Source: Monomorium pharaonis
Lineage: Eukaryota; Arthropoda; Insecta; Hymenoptera; Formicidae
Length of the DNA stretch: 64,000 nucleotides
Assembly: GCF_013373865.1 (NCBI RefSeq)
Contig: NC_050468.1
Coordinates: 9,610,510 to 9,674,509 of the forward strand
Direction of reading: 5' to 3'
A model generated the notes under the pieces. That model was not told the origin of the DNA and ran no database searches. It saw nothing but the letters and a program-made list of their open reading frames with translations. Of this stretch, positions 33,726 through 43,538 are shown piece by piece (position 1 is the stretch's first letter; every line of letters begins with the position of its first letter). The position numbers and the translations under genes are program-made.

Positions 33726-36700
33726 CCAGAACACAACAATGCGCGCGCTTCGCGCGCGCCACTTAGCATTTTTATATTGAACATTGCACTTTTTTTTCTT
33801 CTGTAATATTACTCTCACACACTTTATCATATTTAATGCCCTTCTCTATCTCACGCTCCTTCTCCCCCTCTCTAAATTACTAATTATATTATTAATGATA
33901 TTAATTATATTATTTTCATATTGTTCAATATTACTCTTACATTTCACTTTCTTATTTAATCCTCGTCTTTATCTCTCCCGCTCTCCCACTCTCCACCCTG
34001 CGCCCCTCTCTCTCTCGCTAAACACAAATTAGTAATTATATTATATTTTCATGTTTCTTAATATCACTCTTACATACATTCACTTCATACTTAATCCCCT
34101 TTAAATAAATTAAAAATTATAATATATTATATGTAATGTTACCTGTTAATTTTCAATCAATTTTCAAAACTTTCACTTTCTGGCGAACTCTTTAGAAAAT
34201 CATTGTACGCTTCCGGAACTATATGAAAACTACGTTAAAATAAATAAATCTGTCAATATTCAATAAGCACTTCACGTCCAACTTACAAAATTCAAGTTTT
34301 TCGGGTAAAATAATTGTTTAAAAAATGTTTTAATTAATTATATTACCGGAACTTCTTAGAAACTTATTGTACGCGTCCGAAACTATATGAGAATTGCGTT
34401 AAAATAAATAGATATGTCGATATTCGATTAGCACTTGACGTGTAGCCTTAGAAATTCAAGTTTTTCGAGCAAAATAATTGTTTAAAAAATGTTCTAATTA
34501 ATTATATCACCTGAACTTTATAGAAACATATTGTACGCGTCCCGAACTATATGAGAATTACGTTAAAATAAATAGATCTGTCGATATTTGATTAGCACTT
34601 GACGTGTACCCTTAGAAATTCAAGTTTTTCAAAAAAAATAATTGTTTAAAAAATGTTTTAATTAATTATATCACCTGAACTTTATAGAAACATATTGTAC
34701 GCGTCCCGAACTATATGAGAATTGCGTTAAAATAAATAGATCTGTCGATATTTGATTAGCACTTGACGTGTACCCTTAGAAATTCAAGTTTTTCGGGAAA
34801 AATAATTGTTTAAAAAATGTTCTAATTAATTATATCACCTAAACTTTATAGAAACATATTGTACGCGTCCCGAACTATATGAGAATTGCGTTAAAATAAA
34901 TAGATATGTCGATATTCGGTTAGCACTTGACGTGTACCCTTAGAAATTCAAGTTTTTCGGGAAAAATAATTGTTTAAAAAATGTTTTAATTAATTATATC
35001 ACATGAACTTTATAGAAACATATTGTACGCGTCCCGAACTATATGAGATTTACGTTAAAATAAATAGATCTGTCGATATTCGATTAGCACTTGACGTGTA
35101 GCCTTAGAAATTCAAGTTTTTCGGGAAAAATAATTGTTTAAAAAATGTTCTAATTAATTATATCACCTGAACTTTATAGAAACATATTGTACGCGTCCCG
35201 AACTATATGAGAATTACGTTCAAATAAATAGATCTGTCGATATTCGATTAGCACTTGACGTGTACCCTTAGAAATTCAAGTTTTTCGGAAAAAATAATTG
35301 TTTAAAAAATGTTTTATTTAATTATATCACCTGAACTTTATAGAAACATATTGTACGCGTCCCGAACTATATGAGAATTACGTTAAAATAAATAGATCTG
35401 TCGATATTCGATTAGCACTTGACGTGTAGCCTTAGAAATTCAAGTTTTTCGGGAAAAATAATTGTTTAAAAAATGTTCTAATTAATTATATCACCTGAAC
35501 TTTATAGAAACATATTGTACGCGTCCCGAACTATATGTGAAATACGTTCAAATAAATAAATCTGTCGATATTCGATTAGCACTTGACGTGTACCCTTAGA
35601 AATTCAAGTTTTTCGGAAAAAATAATTGTTTAAAAAATGTTTTAATTAATTATATCACCTGAACTTTATAGAAACATATTGTACGCGTCCCGAACTATAT
35701 GAGAATTGCGTTAAAATAAATAGATATGTCGATATTCGGTTAGCACTTGACGTGTACCCTTAGAAATTCAAGTTTTTCGGGAAAAATAATTGTTTAAAAA
35801 ATGTTTTAATTAATTATATCACATGAACTTTATAGAAACATATTGTACGCGTCCCGAACTATATGAGAATTACGTTAAAATAAATAGATCTGTCGATATT
35901 CGATTAGCACTTGACGTGTAGCCTTAGAAATTCAAGTTTTTCGGGAAAAATAATTGTTTAAAAAATGTTCTAATTAATTATATCACTTGAACTTTATAGA
36001 AACATATTGTACGCGTCCCGAACTATATGAGAATTGCGTTAAAATAAATAGATATGTCGATATTCGATTAGCACTTGACGTGTACCCTTAGAAATTCAAG
36101 TTTTTCGGGAAAAATAATTGTTTAAAAAATGTTTTAATTAATTATATCACCTGAACTTTATAGAAACATATTGTACGCGTCCCGAACTATATGAGAATTG
36201 CGTTAAAATAAATAGATATGTCGATATTCGATTAGCACTTGACGTGTAGCCTTAGAAATTCAAGTTTTTCGAGCAAAATAATTGTTTAAAAAATGTTCTA
36301 ATTAATTATATCACCTGAACTTTATAGAAACATATTGTACGCGTCCCGAACTATATGAGAATTGCGTTAAAATAAATAGATATGTCGATATTCGATTAGC
36401 ACTTGACGTGTAGCCTTAGAAATTCAAGTTTTTCGGGCAAAATAATTGTTTAAAAAATGTTTTAATTAATTATAACACCTGAACTCTACAGAAACATATT
36501 GTAGGCGTCCCGAACTATATGAGAATTACGTTAAAATAAATAGATCTGTCGATATTCGATTAGCACTTGACATGTAGCCTTAGAAATTCAAGTTTTTCGG
36601 GAAAAATAATTGTTTAAAAAATGTTCTAATTAATTATATCACCTGAATTCTACAGAAACATATTGTAGGCGCCCCGAACTATATGAGAATTACGTTAAAA

Positions 36701-38894
36701 TAAATAGATCTGTCGATATTCGATTAGCACTTGACGTGTAGCCTTAGAAATTCAAGTTTTTCGGGAAAAATAATTGTTTAAAAAATGTTCTAATTAATTA
36801 TATCACCTGAACTTTATAGAAACATATTGTACGCGTCCCGAACTATATGAGAATTACGTTAATATAAATAGATCTGTCGATATTCGATTAGCACTTGACG
36901 TGTAGCCTTAGAAATTCAAGTTTTTCGGGCAAAATAATTGTTTATAAAATGTTTTAATTAATTATAACACCTGAATTCTACAGAAACATATTGTAGGCGC
37001 CCCGAACTCTATGAGAATTGCGTTAAAATAAATAGACATGTCGATATTCGGTTAGCACTTGACGTGTACCCTTAGAAATTCAAGTTTTTCGGGAAAAATA
37101 ATTGTTTAAAAAATGTTCTAATTAATTATATCACCTGAACTTTATAGAAACATATTGTACGTGTCCCGAACTATATGTGAATTACGTTCAAATAAATAAA
37201 TCTGTCGATATTCGATTAGCACTTGACGTGTAGCCTTAGAAATTCAAGTTTTTCGAGCAAAATAATTGTTTAAAAAATGTTCTAATTAATTATATCACCT
37301 GAACTTTATAGAAACATATTGTACGCGTCCCGAACTATATGAGAATTGCGTTAAAATAAATAGATATGTCGATATTCGATTAGCACTTGACGTGTAGCCT
37401 TAGAAATTCAAGTTTTTCGGGCAAAATAATTGTTTAAAAAATGTTTTAATTAATTATAACACCTGAACTCTACAGAAACATATTGTAGGCGTCCCGAACT
37501 ATATGAGAATTACGTTAAAATAAATAGATCTGTCGATATTCGATTAGCACTTGACATGTAGCCTTAGAAATTCAAGTTTTTCGGGAAAAATAATTGTTTA
37601 AAAAATGTTCTAATTAATTATATCACCTGAATTCTACAGAAACATATTGTAGGCGCCCCGAACTATATGAGAATTACGTTAAAATAAATAGATCTGTCGA
37701 TATTCGATTAGCACTTGACGTGTAGCCTTAGAAATTCAAGTTTTTCGAGAAAAATAATTGTTTAAAAAATGTTCTAATTAATTATATCACCTGAACTTTA
37801 TAGAAACATATTGTACGCGTCCCGAACTATATGAGAATTACGTTAATATAAATAGATCTGTCGATATTCGATTAGCACTTGACGTGTAGCCTTAGAAATT
37901 CAAGTTTTTCGGGCAAAATAATTGTTTAAAAAATGTTTTAATTAATTATATTACCGGAACTCTTTAAAAACTTATTTTACGCGTCCGGAGCGATATATGA
38001 ATTGCGTTAAAATAAATAGAACTGTCGATATTTGAACAGCATCTCACCTTTAGCCCTCAAAAGTCATGTTTTTCGGCAAAATAATTGTTTAAAAAATGTT
38101 TTAATTAATTATATCACTGGAACTCTTTAGAAAATTATTGGACGCGTCCGGAACTATATGAAAACTGCGTTAAAATAAATAAATCTGTTGATATTTAATT
38201 AGCTCTTCACGTCCTGCCTTCAAAATTCAAGTTTTTCGGGCAAAATAATTTTTAAAAAAATGTTTTTATTAATTATAACACCATAACTTTTTTAAAAACT
38301 ATTGTACGCGTCCGTATCTATATGGGAACTGCGTTAAAAAAAACAGAACTATCAATATTCAACCAGTATCTCATGTCTAAACCTATAAATATAAGTTTCC
38401 CATCTAGATAGTTGTTGAAAAATACTTTTAAAATTTTTAAATTAATTAATTTTGTCTATTTGAGATGCCAGTTACACCAAATCCACGTGCGCAGACGTAC
38501 ACGCATATATACGTATGTTTTGTAACAAAAAATTATTTTTTCATTAATTTAATCATCAGAACTATTGATAGAACGTCTCTAAATGATAGGACTCTATAGA
38601 TTTAGTCTTCTATGTGGTCATATATTCGAAATACGGTGAGATGCTATTATGTGATTTTGGAAGTTAGCATCTCATTTATAAAATTTTAATTAAAATAGAT
38701 AATTCAACGGAACTATTGTTGATACCTATCAAGAACTGTAAAACTATGCTGGATGCAAGTAATTCTGCAGTATTTTTATGAGATACTAAACTTTGAGATG
38801 CTAACTTCACACACGTTTAATCGGCATCGCGGAAAAGCGACAACAATACTTCGAGAGATGCGAGTATCGATGCCATGCCCTTTTTTAGAAAGGA
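33726..38894 (-). mobile_element. Helitron inflated by a 164-bp satellite
   Basis: Read on the minus strand, the 5' end at 38894 is TCCTTTCTAAAAAAGGGCAT, nearly identical to the plus-strand element at 367, and the 3' end is a hairpin (GCGCGCGCGAAGCGCGCGC, near 33740-33759) followed by ATTGTTGTGTT and CTGG at 33729-33726, then T. CTGG fits the CTRR rule. Between the ends are about 4.2 kb of satellite and short unique arms, about 5.2 kb in all. No Rep/helicase is encoded. The 5' end abuts the 3' end of the next Helitron (38895) with no base between them. Confidence 0.75.
34166..38395. repeat. 164-bp satellite array, about 26 monomers
   Basis: The block GCACTTGACGTGTA recurs at 34431, 34595, 34759, 34923 and 35087, exactly 164 bp apart, and the phase holds through the array. 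Central monomers are nearly identical; those at both edges (before about 34330 and after about 37960) are diverged, as expected from unequal exchange. A higher-order unit is visible: rare variants at 36271 (GAGCAAAATA) and 36567 (TTGACATG) recur at 37255 and 37551, 984 bp (six monomers) later. Confidence 0.93.
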
Positions 38895-39040
38895 CTAGAA
38901 CATTACAAGCGCGCGCTGCGCGCGCGCTATTTGACTTTTTACTTTAAAAATAATAATAATTGCAATTTGATTTTCTCTATCTTTCATTTACATTAATCAA
39001 ACGTCTTCTGCAATTTTAAATAAAAAAATTTAAAGTTTAA

Positions 39041-39150
39041 TTATACATACATACATACCTACATACATACATACATACCAACATACATACCTACTTGCAT
39101 ACTTACTGCTATCTAGCTACCTAGCTACCTAGCTACCTAGCTACATATTT
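39041..39150. repeat. CATA and AGCTACCT tetranucleotide tracts
   Basis: Tandem TACA units (39041-39100) followed by repeated CTAGCTAC units (39112-39146), next to the minisatellite and inside the Helitron. Confidence 0.85.
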
Positions 39151-39184
39151 ATCTAGTTACGTTCGCTCGTTTGCTCCCTTCCTT

Positions 39185-41818
39185 GCACCCTTTTTCACTC
39201 ACTCACTCACACACTCAGTCATTCACTGGCTCACTTCTCGCTCACTCCTCGCTCACTCGCTCACCCCTCGCTCACTCGCTCACTCTTCGCTCACTCGCCA
39301 GCTCGCTCACGCGCTCACTCCTCGCTCACTCCTCGCTCACTCCTCGCTCACTCGCACCCTCGCTCACTCGCTCACTCCTCGCTCACTCCTCGCTCACTCC
39401 TCGCTCACTCCCGGCTTACGCCCGGCTCACTTCTCGCTCACTCCCGGCTCACTCCCGGCTCACTCCCGGCTCACTTCTCGCTCACTCCCGACTCACTCCC
39501 GGCTCACTCCCGGCTCACTCCCGGCTCACTCCCGGCTCACTCCCGGTTCACTCCCGGCTCACTCCCGGCTCACTCCCGGCTCACTCCTCGCTCACTCCCG
39601 GCTCACTCCCGGCTTACTCCCGGTTCACTCCCGGCTCACTCCTTGCTCACTCCTCGCTCACTCGCACCCTCGCTCACTCGCTCACTCCTCGCTCACTCCT
39701 CGCTCACTCTCGGCTCACTCCCGGCTCATTCCCGGCTCACTCCCGGCTTACTCCCGGTTCACTCCCGGCTCACTCCTTGCTCACTCGCACCCTCGCTTAC
39801 TCGCTCACTCCTCGCTCACTCCTCGCTCACTCCTCGCTCACTCCTCGCTCACTCCCGGTTTACTCCCGGCTCACTCCTCGCTCACTCCCGGCTCACTCCC
39901 GGCTCACTCCCGGCTCACTCCCGGCTCACTCCCGGCTCACTCCTCGCTCACTCGCACCTTCGCTCACTCCCGGCTTACTCCCGGCTCACTCCTCGCTCAC
40001 TCCCGGCTCACTCCCGGCTCACTCCCGGTTCACTCCCGGCTCACTCCCGGTTCACTCCCGGCTCACTCCCGGCTCACTCCCGGCTCACACCCGGCTCACT
40101 CCCGGCTTACTCCCGGCTCACTCCTCGCTCACTCCCGGCTCACTCCCGGCTCACTCCCGGTTCACTCCCGGCTCACTCCCGGCTCACTCCCGGCTTACTC
40201 CCGGTTCACTCCCGGCTCACTCCCGGCTCACTCCCGGCTCACTCCCGGCTCATTCCCGGCTTACTCCCGGTTCACTCCCGGCTCACTCCTCGCTCACTCT
40301 CGACTCACTCCCGGCTCACTCCCGGCTCACTCCCGGCTCACTCCTCGCTCACTCCCGGCTCACTCCCGGCTTACTCCTGGTTCACTCCCGGCTCACTCCT
40401 CGCTCACTCCTCGCTCACTCCCGACTCACTCCCGGCTCACTCCCGGTTCACTCCCGGCTCACTCCTCGCTCACTCTCGGCTCACTCCCGGCTCATTCCCG
40501 GCTCACTCCCGGCTTACTCCCGGTTCACTCCCGGCTCACTCCTTGCTTACTCGCACCCTCGCTCACTCGCTCACTCCTCGCTCACTCCTCGCTCACTCCT
40601 CGCTCACTCCTCGCTCACTCCCGGCTCACTCCTCGCTCATTCCCGGCTCACTCCCGGCTCACTCCCGGCTCACTCCCGGCTCACTCCTCGCTCACTTGCA
40701 CCCTCGCTCACTCGCTCACTCCTCGCTCACTCCTCGCTCACTCCCGGCTTACTCCCGGTTCACTCCTCGCTCACTCCCGGCTCACTCCCGGCTCACTCCC
40801 GGTTCACTCCCGGCTCACTCCCGGCTCACTCCCGGCTTACTCCCGGTTCACTCCCGGCTCACTCCCGGCTCACTCCCGGCTCATTCCCGGCTCACTCCCG
40901 GCTCACTCCCGGCTTACTCCCGGTTCACTCCCGGCTCACTCCTCACTCACTCTCGACTCACTCCCGGCTCACTCCCGGCTCACTCCCGGCTCACTCCTCG
41001 CTCACTTCCGGCTCACTCCCGGCTTACTCCCGGCTCACTCCTCGCTCACTCGCACACTCGCTCACTCGCACCCTCGCTCACTCGCTCACTCCTCGCTCAC
41101 TCCTCGCTCACTCCCGGCTTACTCCCGGCTCACTCCTCGCTCACTCCCGGCTCACTCCCGGTTCACTCCCGGCTCACTCCCGGCTCACTCCCGGCTTACT
41201 CCCGGTTCACTCTCGACTCACTCCCGGCTCACTCCCGGCTCACTCCCGGCTCACTCCTCGCTCACTCCCGGCTCACTCCCGGCTTACTCCCGGTTCACTC
41301 CCGGCTCACTCCTCGCTCACTCCTCGCTCACTCCCGACTCACTCCCGGCTCACTCCCGGTTCACTCCCGGCTCACTCCCGGCTCACTCCCGGCTCACTCC
41401 CGGCTCACTCCCGGCTCACTCCCGACTCACTCCCGGCTCACTCCCGGTTCACTCCCGGCTCACTCCCGGCTCACTCCCGGCTCACTCCCGGCTCACTCCC
41501 GGCTCACTCCCGGCTCACTCCCGGCTTACTCCCGGTTCACTCCCGGCTCACTCCTCGCTCACTCCCGGCTCACTCCCGGCTCACTCCTCGCTCACCCCTC
41601 GCTCACTCCCGGCTCACTTCTCGCTCACTCCTCGCTCACTCCCGACTCACTCCCGGCTCACTCCCGGCTCACTCCCGGCTTACTCCCGGTTCACTCCCGG
41701 CTCACTCCCGGCTCACTCCCGGCTCACTCCCGGTTCACTCCCGGCTCACTCCTCGCTCACTCGCACCCTCGCTCACTCGCTCACTTCTCGCTCACTCGCT
41801 CACTCCTCGCTCACTCCT
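39185..41818. repeat. 11-bp minisatellite, about 2.6 kb
   Basis: About 240 copies of an 11-bp unit, mostly GCTCACTCCCG with variants GCTCACTCCTC, GTTCACTCCCG and GCTTACTCCCG, mixed with shorter CGCTCACT units. Variants are interspersed in patterns suggesting repeated block duplication. Eleven is coprime to three, so each 33-bp set encodes the same 11-residue peptide in every frame; two plus-strand frames of 926 and 734 codons stay open for this reason. Confidence 0.95.
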
Positions 41819-41871
41819 ATTTATACCATTATTATCAAAGAATATAAAAAATATTTCAAGTTTATATACCA

Positions 41872-42128
41872 CTAGACACCACAGACGCGTGCTTCGCGCG
41901 CGCTACTTAACTTTTTATTTTTTACCTTTTAAAAATAAATTACAACAATAAATGTATAGATAATATTTATACAAATTTGACAGCTGTCAAAATTCAATTG
42001 CAATGACAGCTACTCTTGCAACACGAAGTAAGCGCAGCGAGAGAACCAATTGGTATCGCGGAAAAGCGACAACAATGATCTTCGAGAAATGCGAGCAATC
42101 GACTTTACATGCCTTTTTTTAGATAGGA
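41872..42128 (-). mobile_element. Minimal 257-bp Helitron unit
   Basis: This contains both ends in a short span: 5' TCCTATCT at 42128 and 3' CTAG at 41875-41872 followed by T, with hairpin GCGCGCGCGAAGCACGCGT upstream. The interior keeps the 16-bp palindrome TTTGACAGCTGTCAAA and the 3' subterminal AAAAAGTTAAGTAG shared with the other copies. It is the smallest complete unit here and a useful reference for the ends. Confidence 0.75.
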
Positions 42129-42129
42129 T

Positions 42130-42148
42130 TCTTACTTCTCCCCCCCCA

Positions 42149-42218
<70 letters not shown>

Positions 42219-42464
42219 TTCTCTCGTATATTTTTTATTTGGCTCTTTTTTTTCCCTGATTTTTTGTAATTATTTCAATTAACTATCAAAAGTGACAGTT
42301 TGACAGCTGAAAATGACACGAAGTAGTTTGACAGCTGGAAATGACACGAAGTGAAGAAAGTCACAACGCACTTAATAACGAGATAGCGAGACAGCCAATC
42401 AGCATCTCGGAAAAGCGGCAACAATAAATTCGATTTGATTTAACATCTCCTTTTTTAGATAGGA
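42130..42464 (-). mobile_element. Helitron 5' end fragment with GA microsatellite
   Basis: Another minus-strand 5' end (TCCTATCTAAAAAAGGAGAT at 42464), with the conserved CGCTTTTCCGAGATGC segment and two tandem copies of GACAGCTG...ATGACACGAAGT (42296-42352). It then runs into a GA/CT run at 42152-42218 and meets the next 5' end at 42128 without a 3' terminator, so it is a truncated or composite copy. Confidence 0.6.
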
Positions 42465-43173
42465 ATAGAAATATATAATATTGATGCAAGCTTTTAATTG
42501 CAACCAATCCGATTAAAATTCGTATACTCAATTCTGAGATCTCAAGATCTCTTGCCTGAAAAAGCTCACTTGCGTTATTTTTCACAAGTATAATTATAGG
42601 TTTTCAAGATAAGAAAATTATATGTTCATAATTCTCTAATGTTAGTTTACTGATAAGCTATCAGTATATGTAAAGTAAAGAAAAATATGTTTTTTTCTCT
42701 TTTCTTAACTATAAAAATTGTATATGCTGTGAAACAATTTTCTAAAAAGTAACATTTTATATAATTATAGAAATAAGCATGATTTTTATAAATATTAATT
42801 AAACATTTGTTTTTTGTAACAAAAGTCTGCTACTTTTAATATTTTAATAATAATAATACTATTACTAATAGTCCTAGTATTACTGTTGCTTATGTAAATG
42901 TATTATTCAATTATTTAAATTAATTTTTAAATATTTTAAAATTTTAACAATTTTAAAATTAAGAAAACAATTGTTGGACAAAATTTTTTTACACAGATTA
43001 AAAATTTAATTTAATTATAAAATACATACTTTACATTATATAACGCATAGTTATATATGTAATAATAGGAACAGTTAAATATGACAACTTAATATAAAAA
43101 TATGCTTTGACACTTTGATAACAGAATGACAAATTATTGCGATAGTGCAATTTTAGTGCCGTGTGTACTTTCA
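42465..43173. other. AT-rich spacer before carboxypeptidase 2
   Basis: No gene or repeat boundary was recognised. It ends in the carboxypeptidase 2 promoter block. Confidence 0.4.
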
Positions 43174-43234
43174 TATTTAAATACAATGAACGTCATAGAA
43201 TCGGCAAGAGTAAGTGCTCTTGTTTTACGGAAAG
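43174..43234 (+). promoter_or_regulatory. TATA box and 5' UTR exon, carboxypeptidase 2
   Basis: TATTTAAAT at 43174-43182 and a donor (GGAAAG then GTAAGT) at 43235, matching the copy 1 arrangement in sequence and spacing. TAGTGCCGTGTG lies just upstream in both. The acceptor joining to the ATG exon is probably the AAAG before 43524, but its pyrimidine tract is weak. Confidence 0.65.
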
Positions 43235-43538
43235 GTAAGTAGTTTTTTTTTTAATTAGAATATTTAAAGATTAAAAGATTAAAAATCACAGAAATTAAAA
43301 AATTAATAATTAATTAATTTAACAATTATTTAATTATCTAACAATTTACTTATCTTTTTACTTACTTAGACTTATTTACTTAGTAAATCTAATTGTTTAT
43401 TGTTAAGAAATTTTATAAGACATACGAGATTGACATGTGTGTGATAAGAAAAATTTGCTATAATTATCCTAATAATCATCGATTAAAGTTGACTACATAT
43501 GACACCACGTATTAAAATTAAAGGGAAACAGAATCATC

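Larger units (their letters stand above)
38895..42128 (-). mobile_element. Helitron with 11-bp minisatellite and internal terminator
   Basis: Minus-strand 5' end TCCTATCTAAAAAAAGGCAT at 42128, preceded by A; 3' hairpin AGCGCGCGCGCAGCGCGCGC (about 38910-38930), then TTGTAATGTT and CTAG at 38898-38895. A second complete 3' terminator lies inside at 41872, so the 3.2-kb unit is either one element that read through its own end and took a later terminator, or a short element next to a 5'-less one. The bulk is the minisatellite. No coding capacity is seen. Confidence 0.68.

Noticed and set aside
33784..34032. 82-codon hydrophobic frame repeated almost identically at 62293-62541
   Set aside because: It lies in the 3' arm of the Helitron at both loci, has low-complexity C/T-rich coding, and shares a high identity that extends beyond the frame.
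34166..38395. Regularly spaced repeats resembling a CRISPR array
   Set aside because: Repeats are contiguous 164-bp monomers with no unique spacers, in a eukaryotic genome.
39171..41951. Open frame of 926 codons (and 734 in another frame) as a repetitive Ser/Pro/Leu protein
   Set aside because: It is wholly explained by the 11-bp minisatellite: the same peptide cycle appears in every frame, there are no splice or promoter signals, and it lies inside a Helitron.
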